Positions 25,890 to 33,922 of a stretch of DNA of 64,000 bases are shown here, piece after piece. The notes under the pieces were generated by a model that ran no database searches, was not told where the DNA came from, and worked only from the letters and a program-made list of their open reading frames with translations. The DNA comes from Bifidobacterium simiiventris (lineage in GTDB: Bacteria; Actinomycetota; Actinomycetes; Actinomycetales; Bifidobacteriaceae): positions 310,001 to 374,000 of the forward strand of contig NZ_JAHBBG010000002.1 in the NCBI RefSeq assembly GCF_019331715.1, written 5' to 3'. The position numbers and the translations under genes were made by a program. The first letter of the stretch is position 1. Every line of letters starts with the position of its first letter.

Positions 25890-26122
25890 ACCACTCCTTT
25901 GACGAATCTGGATGGGCGAATATTGTGTAAGTTGTCAGTCTACGCCGGCCAGATGACCGCGCCGGGGAATGGAAACACGCTTGCCATGCGGACGCTCGCG
26001 ATGCCCCGCCGCCTTGCAAATCGGCCAAAAGCACCCCTTGAACACCCCGATTTCGCGCGTGCCCGATCATCCCACGCCGACCATCCCGTTTCTGTCCGCT
26101 CCCGTCGTAACATGACGGGGTG

Positions 26123-28171
26123 ATGGAAACGCAAGCACAATCGACCAGACAGCATTCCGCGGCCCGATACCGTTGCATGGACGGCATCAAGGGCATCGCA
26201 CTCATCGGCATCATGTGGTACCACCTGTCGCAGCGCACGCTGCCCGGCGGCTTCGTCGGCGTCGACATGTTCTTCACCGTTTCCGGATTCCTGCTCGGCA
26301 CGAGCCTGCTGCGAGAACTCGACCGCGATGGTCGGATCGCATTCGGCTGGTTCTATCTGCGCCGGCTGGCCCGTCTGTGGCCGGCCATGCTACTGACGAT
26401 CGCCGCGTCGGTGGGACTCGGCTGGCTGGTGGACCGGGATACGCTGGTCCATATCGGCGGCACGAGCGCCGCGTCCGCGCTGTTCGCGTCGAACTGGTAC
26501 GAGATCGCCACCGGCGGCAGCTATTTTGACTCGACGTCGCCGCAACTGTTGCGCCACCTGTGGTTCGTTGCGTTGCTGGCCCAGTTCACGATCATCATGC
26601 CGTTGCTGGTGATGCTGTTGCAGCGACTCCGTTCGTTCGTGGCGCGTCTGTCGGCGATCGTCGTGCTGGCAGCGCTGTCCGCCGTGGGCATGGCGTTGCT
26701 GTACCGTCCGCAGACCGACCCGACCCGCGTGTATTTCGGCACGGACACGCATTGCTTCGGACTGCTGATGGGACTTGCCCTGGCGTTGCTCGTGCACTGT
26801 CTCGAAACGGCGACCGCTAACGGGCAGCCGGCCGAGACGAAGATCGGAGCGGGCAAGTTGCCCGTGGCGATCCCGGCATCATGGACGCGCACCGGTGCCC
26901 CATGGCTGGCGACGGTCGCGTTGCTGACGCTGCTCACGCTGATGATGCACGTCGGACAGAATGCGTCCGCGTTCCGCGGCGGCCTGTTCGCGGCGGCGAT
27001 CCTGACCGTGATCGTCATCGGCGGCAGTATTGTCGACGATTCGTGGATGAATGACCTGTTCACGTGGCGTCCGTTGGCGTTGCTCGGCAAGTATTCGTAC
27101 GGCATCTACCTGTGGCATTGGCCGCTGTTCCTGCTGATCCAACTGTTGCTGCCGGCTTGGCGCGGCCGCGGCATGTGGCTGATCTGGCTCTTGACGCTGG
27201 TCGCCAGCGGACTGATGGCGGCATTGTCGTGGTGGATGGTCGAGCGGCCGGTCGCCGAGTGGATCGCGGCGCTGCGTACTCGCCGGGACAAGTCCGGCGT
27301 CGGTGCGCAGGCTGCGTCTACGGCATCTGTACGGGTCGTGTCCAATGTGGATCGTGATATGCCGGCGTTCGTCCCGATGAGCGAACAGGAACAGGCCTCG
27401 CTGCGCCCGGTGCGTGGCATCCCTTCATGGCAGCGGGTGACGGCCACCGTGGTCGTCGTCATGCTGGCCGCCGTCGGCTTCCTGATGGGCGTCAAGGACG
27501 CTCCCGCCAAGTCGCGCATCCAAATGGAACTTGAGCAGAACCAGGGCGTGCTTGACCAGCAGGCCGACAAACGCCAAAGTGATGCGGACGCGGCGAAGGC
27601 CGCCGCCGAAGCAAAGAAGCGCGCCGAAGAGGCCGCCCGCAAGCGCGAACAGGCCAAGCAGGAGGCGTTGAAGCATCTCGACGGCAAGAACGTGACCGTG
27701 ATCGGCGATTCCGTGACGGTCGGCGCGTCGCCGTCCTTAAGCAAGCTGCTGCCCGGCGTGGTCGTCGACGCTCAGGTGTCCCGCTCGGTGCTCAAGGGCC
27801 CGGGCATCGTCTCCACGCTCAAGGCACAGGGCCAGTTGCGCAAGTATGTCGTGATCTCGCTCAACACGAACTCCGAAACCAACGCCGAGGAGCTGGATGC
27901 CATCGTGAACGCGGCAGGCGACGGTCATGTGTTCGTGCTCGTCACCGCATACGGCGACCGTTCGTGGATCCCGCTCGCCAATCAGGCCACCTTCGACTAT
28001 GCGAGCGCCCACGCCGGCAACGTGACCGTGGCCGACTGGAACGCGGCCATTGGCGCGCATCCCGAATGGCTGGGCGCGGACGGCATCCACCCGGGCGCAC
28101 AGGGCCAGGAGCTGTACGCGCAGACGGTCAAGGACGCGATCGCCGGCTGGATCGTCGATCATGGCGCCTGA
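26123..28171 (+). CDS. Acyltransferase-3/SGNH fusion (OafB/OatA-like O-acetyltransferase)
   Basis: A 682-residue membrane protein. Residues about 15-400 form the ten-segment acyltransferase_3 domain, beginning YRCMDGIKGIALIGIMWYHL (His of the active site) with VGVDMFFTVSGFLLG and FYLRRLARLWPAM. After one more segment (VTATVVVVMLAAVGFLMG) comes a roughly 55-residue charged Ala/Lys/Glu/Gln coiled-coil stalk (about 462-520), then an extracellular SGNH domain with Ser530 in GDSVTVG and Asp653/His656 in DGIHPG. Such proteins O-acetylate peptidoglycan or surface glycans. The start is ATG 26123 or the adjoining GTG 26120 (CGGGG just upstream). Monocistronic by position. Confidence 0.9.
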   Translation: METQAQSTRQHSAARYRCMDGIKGIALIGIMWYHLSQRTLPGGFVGVDMFFTVSGFLLGTSLLRELDRDGRIAFGWFYLRRLARLWPAMLLTIAASVGLGWLVDRDTLVHIGGTSAASALFASNWYEIATGGSYFDSTSPQLLRHLWFVALLAQFTIIMPLLVMLLQRLRSFVARLSAIVVLAALSAVGMALLYRPQTDPTRVYFGTDTHCFGLLMGLALALLVHCLETATANGQPAETKIGAGKLPVAIPASWTRTGAPWLATVALLTLLTLMMHVGQNASAFRGGLFAAAILTVIVIGGSIVDDSWMNDLFTWRPLALLGKYSYGIYLWHWPLFLLIQLLLPAWRGRGMWLIWLLTLVASGLMAALSWWMVERPVAEWIAALRTRRDKSGVGAQAASTASVRVVSNVDRDMPAFVPMSEQEQASLRPVRGIPSWQRVTATVVVVMLAAVGFLMGVKDAPAKSRIQMELEQNQGVLDQQADKRQSDADAAKAAAEAKKRAEEAARKREQAKQEALKHLDGKNVTVIGDSVTVGASPSLSKLLPGVVVDAQVSRSVLKGPGIVSTLKAQGQLRKYVVISLNTNSETNAEELDAIVNAAGDGHVFVLVTAYGDRSWIPLANQATFDYASAHAGNVTVADWNAAIGAHPEWLGADGIHPGAQGQELYAQTVKDAIAGWIVDHGA

Positions 28172-28241
28172 CCGTGACTTATGGTAGACAAGTAAGGCCG
28201 AAAACGGCGCAACGAACCGAACGAACGTGAAGGGGAGCAGC

Positions 28242-31136
28242 GTGCAGCAGGATCCGGATCTCATCGCACGAACCGCAGACGAACTCGTGGGCGATCTCAA
28301 CCCTCAGCAGGCCGAAGCCGTCCAATACCGCGGGCCGGCGCTGCTCATCGGCGCTGGCGCCGGCTCGGGCAAGACGCGTGTGCTCACTCGGCGCATCGCC
28401 TACATCCTTAGCCAGTTCAACGCATGGCCGAGTCAGATTCTCGCCATCACGTTCACCAACAAGGCCGCGGCCGAAATGCGCGAACGCCTCGCCACGCTTA
28501 TCGGTCCGGTCGCCGAACGCATGTGGGTGTCCACGTTCCATTCGGCCTGCGTGCGCATCCTGCGCCGCGATGGCAAAGCCATCGGACTCAACTCCGGATT
28601 CTCGATCTACGATACGGCTGATTGCGAGCGGCTTGTCAAGCTCATCGCCGCCGACCTCAACGTGGACGTCAAACGCTACACGCCGCGTGCGATCCTGAGC
28701 CGCATCTCGGACTACAAGAACAATCTCGAAAGCTGGCAGAGTCGGCTCAAGCAGCATGCGCCCGACTACAAACCCGGCCAGCGTGGATACCGGATTGGCA
28801 ATCCCGGCGACGTCGAAGCGCTGTACGCGGTCATCTACGCCGAATACCAGCACCGTCTCGCCGCCGCGAACGCCGTCGACTTCGACGATCTGATCGGCCG
28901 CACCGTCGAACTGCTGCGCACCGACCCGGCCGTCGCCGACTACTACCGCCACAAGTTCCGGTACATCCTCGTCGACGAGTACCAGGACACGAATCACGCG
29001 CAGTACGTGCTGGTACGCGAGCTGGCCGGCGTCGATGCCGTGCAGCACTCCGGCATGGCGCAGGGAGCCGTTTCCTCCGTGGCATCCCCCGTAGCGGCTC
29101 CCGTCGCGCAGCCGATGCCGGTGATGTCTCCCGCACCGCAGGACGAATGGGACGACTGGGGCGGCTGGGGAGACGAAACCGCGTTGCCGATGATGCCAGC
29201 CGCCGCGCCGCCCGCACCCGTTCGTGCCATGCAGCAGCCCGTCCAGACCCCGCGCAACGCCGGCCGCGACGGCCAGGCATGGATCACCGTCGTCGGCGAC
29301 TCCGACCAGTCGATCTACGCGTTCCGCGGCGCGGACATCCGCAACATCCAGGACTTCGAACAGGACTTCCCGAACGCGAAGACCATCATGCTCGAACAGA
29401 ACTACCGGTCCACGCAGACCATCCTCGACGCGGCGAACGCGGTGATCGCCCGCAACGAGGGACGCAAGCCGAAGAAACTGTGGACCGCGCTCGGCAAAGG
29501 CGAGCCGATCGTCGGCTATGCGGCCGACAACGCGCAGCAGGAGGCCGGCTGGATCGCCAACGAGATCGCCCGGCTGCACGGCGAGGAAGGCATCCCATAC
29601 TCGGACATGGCGATCATGTACCGCGCCAACGCGCAGTCGCGCTCGCTGGAAGAAGGCCTCATCAACGCCGGGCTGCCGTACCAGCTGGTCGGCGGTACGC
29701 GATTCTACGAACGTCGCGAGATCAAGGACGCGATCGCCTACCTGCAGGCCATCGTCAACCCGGCCGACAACGTGAACATGCGGCGCATCCTCAACGTGCC
29801 CAAACGCGGACTGGGTGCGCGGGCCGAAGCGGTGATGGCAGACTATGCCGACGCGCACGCGATCCCGTTCTATGGGGCGATCGAACGGCTCGACCAGATC
29901 GAAGGCGTGCCGACCCGCACCGCGAACCAGCTGCGCGCGTTCCGCGACCTCATGGACGGGCTGCGTACGTTCGCGGCCGACCCGGCCAACAAGCCGAGCA
30001 TGATCGTGGCCGAAGTACTCGAGAAATCCGGACTGCTCGACGAACTCAAGAAATCCGAGGACCCGCAGGACGCCTCGCGCGTCGAGAACCTGTCGCAGCT
30101 GCAGTCCGTGGCGGCCGAATTTGAGCAGAACACGCCGGACGCGACACTGGCCGGGTTCCTTGAAACGACCGCGCTGGTGGCCGATTCCGACCAGCTGCCC
30201 GCCGAAGGCGAGGATTCCGGCAAGGTGACGCTCATGACGTTGCACACAGCCAAGGGCCTCGAATACCCAGTCGTGTTCCTGACCGGCATGGAACAGGGCA
30301 CGTTCCCGCATTCTCGCGCGCTCGAGGACACCAGCGAGCTGGCCGAGGAGCGGCGGCTTGCATATGTGGGCATCACGCGCGCCAAGCGGCGGCTGTATGT
30401 GACGCGCGCCGCCGTGCGCGCCCAGTGGGGGCAGGCCAACGAGATGATGCCGAGCCAGTTCCTCGACGAGATTCCGGACGGGCTGATCGACTGGAAGCGG
30501 CGCGAGGCCGGCGTCGAGCGTATGCGCGGCGGCTGGCAGGGCGGCTTCGGCGACGACGACGAGTTCGGCGGCTGGGGCGACGATGACTTCGGTTCGGGCA
30601 CCACATTCGGCGGTTCGTTGTACGGTTCCGGTTCCTCGTCATATGACAGGGGCTCGTCGTACGGGGCGCGCGGATACGGCTCGTCGGGGCGTTCGACCTA
30701 CGGCGGGTCCTCGTATGGATCGTCGTCCTACGGTTCCGGCTCGTCGTACGGTTCGGGAACATCCGGCCGGTACGGTTCCGGCTCGACCGGCGGCTCGCGT
30801 TCGTCGTACGGTTCCGGCTCGTCGTCCCGATACGGTTCGCGCTATGGTTCATCGTCCGGCTCGGGTTCGTCGCGCGGCGGCAAGGTGACCACGCGTCGCG
30901 TCGCGCCGAAGAGCGCCGGTTCGTCGTCCGGCGTGCCCTCGTCGTCACTGAACAAGGACAATCAGCTCAACATCGCCGATTTCCATGTCGGCGACCGCAT
31001 CACGCACGACCAGTACGGTCTGGGCAAGATCGTCGACACTCAGGACAAGGGCCGCAACTCGATCATCACCGTCGATTTCGGCTCCGCCGGCGTCAAGCGC
31101 CTGATGCTGCGTGTTGCTCCTATTGAAAAGCTCTAG
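28242..31136 (+). CDS. pcrA: ATP-dependent DNA helicase UvrD/PcrA
   Basis: A 964-residue SF1A 3'-5' helicase for repair and replication restart. Motifs: NPQQAEAVQ (Q motif), Walker A GAGAGSGKT (37-45), DEYQDT (245-250), GDSDQSIYAFRGAD (from 352), QNYRST, TLHTAKGLEYPVVF and VGITRAKRRLYVT. Two unusual parts stand out. About 75-80 extra Ala/Pro/Trp-Asp-rich residues lie between DEYQDT and GDSDQS, normally about 28 apart. About 100 residues (roughly 785-885) are rich in Ser, Gly, Tyr and Arg with eleven YG dipeptides. The last 55 residues (FHVGDRITHDQYGLGKIV ...) are the Tudor-like PcrA C-terminal domain known to bind RNA polymerase. GTG 28242 has GGGGAG 5 bp upstream. Confidence 0.95.
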   Translation: MQQDPDLIARTADELVGDLNPQQAEAVQYRGPALLIGAGAGSGKTRVLTRRIAYILSQFNAWPSQILAITFTNKAAAEMRERLATLIGPVAERMWVSTFHSACVRILRRDGKAIGLNSGFSIYDTADCERLVKLIAADLNVDVKRYTPRAILSRISDYKNNLESWQSRLKQHAPDYKPGQRGYRIGNPGDVEALYAVIYAEYQHRLAAANAVDFDDLIGRTVELLRTDPAVADYYRHKFRYILVDEYQDTNHAQYVLVRELAGVDAVQHSGMAQGAVSSVASPVAAPVAQPMPVMSPAPQDEWDDWGGWGDETALPMMPAAAPPAPVRAMQQPVQTPRNAGRDGQAWITVVGDSDQSIYAFRGADIRNIQDFEQDFPNAKTIMLEQNYRSTQTILDAANAVIARNEGRKPKKLWTALGKGEPIVGYAADNAQQEAGWIANEIARLHGEEGIPYSDMAIMYRANAQSRSLEEGLINAGLPYQLVGGTRFYERREIKDAIAYLQAIVNPADNVNMRRILNVPKRGLGARAEAVMADYADAHAIPFYGAIERLDQIEGVPTRTANQLRAFRDLMDGLRTFAADPANKPSMIVAEVLEKSGLLDELKKSEDPQDASRVENLSQLQSVAAEFEQNTPDATLAGFLETTALVADSDQLPAEGEDSGKVTLMTLHTAKGLEYPVVFLTGMEQGTFPHSRALEDTSELAEERRLAYVGITRAKRRLYVTRAAVRAQWGQANEMMPSQFLDEIPDGLIDWKRREAGVERMRGGWQGGFGDDDEFGGWGDDDFGSGTTFGGSLYGSGSSSYDRGSSYGARGYGSSGRSTYGGSSYGSSSYGSGSSYGSGTSGRYGSGSTGGSRSSYGSGSSSRYGSRYGSSSGSGSSRGGKVTTRRVAPKSAGSSSGVPSSSLNKDNQLNIADFHVGDRITHDQYGLGKIVDTQDKGRNSIITVDFGSAGVKRLMLRVAPIEKL
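30600..30890 (+). repeat. Degenerate tandem repeat encoding the SYG-rich region of PcrA
   Basis: Repeated TCGTCGTACGGTTCC-like words encode Ser-Ser-Tyr-Gly-Ser units. The unit length varies and third positions differ between copies, so the pattern is selected at the protein level or expands by slippage. Length is likely to vary between strains. Confidence 0.75.
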
Positions 31137-31260
31137 CGAGATTTCGATAGGAGTCTTCGCGGCGGTGATGTAGCAGAAAAAGCGGATAAGTCAAGTCTTG
31201 TTTTTCCATTTCGTTACTGGAATAATCTGCACAGTTCGCAGACATCTACGAGAGGAAGAC

Positions 31261-31665
31261 ATGACCCGCAAACTGTTCGCCACCCTGCCCGCCATCGTGC
31301 TCGGCACGCTGATCGCCATCGCCCCGCAGACCTTCGCCTACGTATGCAAGGTGGAGGACGGCATGAAGATGGCCTGCCACTACACCGCGCAGGCCGCACT
31401 CGGCCTCGGCGTCGTCATCGCGCTGCTCGGCGTGATCGGCCTGTTCGTCGAACCCAAGGTGCGTGCCGGCCTCAACATCGCGGTCGCGCTTAACGCCGCG
31501 CTCGTCATCGCCGTGCCGACCGTGCTCATCGGCGTGTGCAAGGGCGCGATGATGCACTGCCATATGGTCACCCTGCCCACGCTCATCGTGCTCGGCGTGC
31601 TCATGATCATCTTCGCCGCCATCGCGGTGTGGTTGGACATCCGCGGCACCAAGACGGCGCGGTGA
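31261..31665 (+). CDS. DUF4418 family membrane protein
   Basis: 134 residues with four hydrophobic segments, recognisable as DUF4418. Potential metal ligands cluster at the outer faces: Cys29, Met35, Met37, Cys39 and His40 (CKVEDGMKMACH), and Cys93 with Met97, Met98, His99, Cys100, His101 and Met102 (CKGAMMHCHM). The biochemical role is not established. It begins a three-gene unit with an FtsX-type permease and a LolD/MacB-type ATPase; similar sets accompany iron (FTR1/P19) uptake genes in other bacteria, so metal handling is a reasonable guess. ATG 31261 has GAGAGGAAG upstream; an earlier in-frame ATG (31198) lacks an SD. Confidence 0.75.
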   Translation: MTRKLFATLPAIVLGTLIAIAPQTFAYVCKVEDGMKMACHYTAQAALGLGVVIALLGVIGLFVEPKVRAGLNIAVALNAALVIAVPTVLIGVCKGAMMHCHMVTLPTLIVLGVLMIIFAAIAVWLDIRGTKTAR

Positions 31666-31667
31666 TC

Positions 31668-32879
31668 ATGCCCCGCATCACCCTCGGGCGACTGCCCTTC
31701 GAGAATCTCAAACGCAAGCCGTTCCGTACGGCCGCGCTCGTCATCGTCGTCACCATGCTCACCGTCGCGTTCTACGGCGGCGCGCTGCTCGCGACGAACC
31801 TGAGAACCGGCTTGGACAGTATGCAGGAACGCATGGGAGCCGACCTCATGGTTGTGCCGCAGAACACCGGGGCCAAAGCCGAGGCGCTGCTCACCAGCGG
31901 AAGCTCGAGCACGTTCTACTTCACCAACGACATCGCGGGTCTCGTCTCCAAGGCCGACGGCATCGGCCAGGCGACCGCACAGACGTACATCTCGTCGCTC
32001 GCCGCCGCCTGCTGCGACGAAAAGGTGCAGATCATCGGCTTCGACCCGGCCACCGACTTCGTCATCGAACCGTGGATCACCTCGCAGTACGACGGCACGC
32101 TCAAGAACGGCGAAGTCGTCGCCGGCGCGAACATCAACGTGTCCGAAAACGGCACGATCAGACTGTACAACCACGATTTCCCCGTCGCCGCGCAACTCGC
32201 GTCCACCGGCACCAGCCTCGACAATTCGGTGTTCGTCAACGAGACCACCATCCCCGACGTCGTCTCGTACTCCGCCAAGGTTGGTCACGCCGCCATCCCT
32301 CAGGAATACGCCGACACGGCCGTCTCCGCGGTGCTCATCAAAACCGCGGACGGCTACGACGCGCACGCCGTGGCCGACAACATCGCCAAGGCCAGCGGCA
32401 TCAGCACCCTCGGCTACGTGTATCCGGGCGGCGTAACGGCCACCACGCGCGCCAACCTCGACGCGCTCGTCGGCTATGCGGGCCTGTTCCTCGCCGTGTT
32501 CTGGACGATGGGACTGATCGTACTGCTCGCGGTGTTCGCCTCCGCGATGAACGAACGCAAACGCGAGTTCGCCGCCTACCGCATCATGGGAGCCACGCGC
32601 GGCATGCTCGTCGGCCTGATCGTCAGGGAATCCGCGACGATCGGCCTCATCGGCGGTGTGGCAGGCATCGCCGCCGCGACGCTGGCAATTCTGCCGTTCA
32701 ACACGTTGATCGGCAAACAGCTGCAACTGCCCTATTTGCAGACCGGAGTCGTGACCGTGTTCGTATTGATCGCGGCGGGACTGCTGTTCGCCGTGGCGAC
32801 CGGCCTGATCGCGTCGATCGTGACCGCCGTGAAACTGTCCGCGCCGGAAACGTATCTGACGCTGCGTGAGGGGGAGTGA
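31668..32879 (+). CDS. FtsX/MacB-type ABC transporter permease
   Basis: A 403-residue permease: N-terminal membrane segment (TAALVIVVTMLTVAFYGGALLA), a periplasm-side domain of about 240 residues beginning MQERMGADLMVVPQ (MacB_PCD-like), then three segments with FASAMNERKREFAAYRIMGATRGMLVGLIVRESATIGLIGG, the FtsX coupling region. Two adjacent cysteines (Cys115-Cys116, AAACCDEKVQIIGFDP) sit in the external domain at a place where, from memory, related permeases of Campylobacter P19-type iron loci also carry CC. The start is 2 bp after the DUF4418 stop; the stop overlaps the ATPase SD region. It probably couples ATP hydrolysis to an extracytoplasmic event rather than classical transport. Confidence 0.87.
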   Translation: MPRITLGRLPFENLKRKPFRTAALVIVVTMLTVAFYGGALLATNLRTGLDSMQERMGADLMVVPQNTGAKAEALLTSGSSSTFYFTNDIAGLVSKADGIGQATAQTYISSLAAACCDEKVQIIGFDPATDFVIEPWITSQYDGTLKNGEVVAGANINVSENGTIRLYNHDFPVAAQLASTGTSLDNSVFVNETTIPDVVSYSAKVGHAAIPQEYADTAVSAVLIKTADGYDAHAVADNIAKASGISTLGYVYPGGVTATTRANLDALVGYAGLFLAVFWTMGLIVLLAVFASAMNERKREFAAYRIMGATRGMLVGLIVRESATIGLIGGVAGIAAATLAILPFNTLIGKQLQLPYLQTGVVTVFVLIAAGLLFAVATGLIASIVTAVKLSAPETYLTLREGE

Positions 32880-32881
32880 AC

Positions 32882-33670
32882 ATGGCGGTACTGGACATCC
32901 ATGATCTGACCCGCACCTTCACACGACGCGGCAGCGCGTTCGCGGCCGTCGACCATGTCAACCTGAGCGTCGACCGAGGTGAGTTCGTCGCGATCGTCGG
33001 CCGGTCCGGCAACGGCAAAAGCACGCTGCTCAACCTCGTCACCGGACTGCTCAAGCCGACTTCGGGCACGGTGAGCGTCGACGGCCGCATGGTCGGCTCG
33101 CTGAACGACCGTGACATGGCGCGGCTGCGCAACCGCACGATCGGATTCGTCACCCAGTCGGCCACGCTGCTGGCGAACCTGACGGTGCTGGACAACGTGA
33201 TCCTGCCGGCCGTGATGATGGGGGAGCCGGCGGCCGATGACGGCGCCGGAGATGCGCGATCCGGCGATGACATGCCGCAGGACGCGCCAGAACCCGATCC
33301 GGACATGCCTGATGTGATCGCGCCGGCCGGACACGAGACGCAGACCGAGGATGCGGTCACGCGACGCGCCCGCACGCTGCTCGACGCGTTGCAGGTGTCC
33401 GATCTGGCCGACTGTTATCCGAAGGAGCTTTCCGGCGGCGAGATGCGTCGCGTGTCGATCGCCCGTGCACTGATGAACCGACCGACACTGCTCATCGCCG
33501 ACGAGCCGACCGGCGACCTGGATGCGGAGAGCACGGCCATCGTCATGACACTACTGCGTGAAACCGCCGATGCGGGTACCGCCGTGCTCATGGTCACGCA
33601 CGATCCGGACGCGCTCGGCTATGTCGACCGCACCTACCGGATGGATCGCGGCGTGCTCACGGAGGCATAG
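32882..33670 (+). CDS. ABC transporter ATP-binding protein (LolD/MacB type) with acidic insert
   Basis: 262 residues. Walker A GRSGNGKST (40-48), Q-loop Gln92, signature LSGGEMRR (183 on), Walker B LLIADEPTGDLD and switch His240 are all intact, so it should be active. Between the Q-loop region and the signature lies an extra stretch of about 40 residues (roughly 115-157), rich in Asp, Pro and Glu and absent from ordinary LolD/MacB ATPases. ATG 32882 has GGGGGAG 6-7 bp upstream and follows the permease stop by 2 bp. It is the last gene of the DUF4418-permease-ATPase unit. Confidence 0.9.
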   Translation: MAVLDIHDLTRTFTRRGSAFAAVDHVNLSVDRGEFVAIVGRSGNGKSTLLNLVTGLLKPTSGTVSVDGRMVGSLNDRDMARLRNRTIGFVTQSATLLANLTVLDNVILPAVMMGEPAADDGAGDARSGDDMPQDAPEPDPDMPDVIAPAGHETQTEDAVTRRARTLLDALQVSDLADCYPKELSGGEMRRVSIARALMNRPTLLIADEPTGDLDAESTAIVMTLLRETADAGTAVLMVTHDPDALGYVDRTYRMDRGVLTEA

Positions 33671-33719
33671 CCGAGTGGCCGGCGGCACGGGTCGACATGG
33701 TCTGTCCGCACCTCCTGTG

Positions 33720-33922
33720 TATAGTCGACATTTGGTGTGTGCCGTCAGGCCATACCGTCTGGGAGCCTTAGCCCGTCAGCGGGTCGGCGACCGGGAACCG
33801 CAAGATTCCCTGTCGTTCGCGCGTCGCGCGAGACAAGCGCTGGAGAGGCCGGCTCAGCGGGGGCGTCACCCGATGCCCGCGTTCCGTTCAGACAACGACA
33901 GAACAACCAAAGGAATAAACCA
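33720..33922 (+). promoter_or_regulatory. rpsD 5' leader
   Basis: About 200 bp of untranslated DNA upstream of rpsD. TATAGT (33720-33725) could be the -10. The leader contains a GGGAA-N8-TTCCC hairpin (33793-33810) and GC-rich inverted words around 33815-33840. S4 autoregulates its own synthesis in many bacteria through leader RNA; whether this leader does so cannot be judged by eye. Confidence 0.35.

Noticed and set aside
25890..26119. Purine (guanine/xanthine) riboswitch upstream of xpt-pbuX
   Set aside because: I looked for the conserved three-way junction words and paired arms of the purine riboswitch core and did not find them.
30600..30890. CRISPR-like or minisatellite array
   Set aside because: The repeat is in frame within pcrA, has no constant spacer length, and third positions vary; it is a coding low-complexity region.
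31198..31260. Longer start for the DUF4418 protein
   Set aside because: The added residues break the clean signal/membrane start, and there is no SD; ATG 31261 has one.
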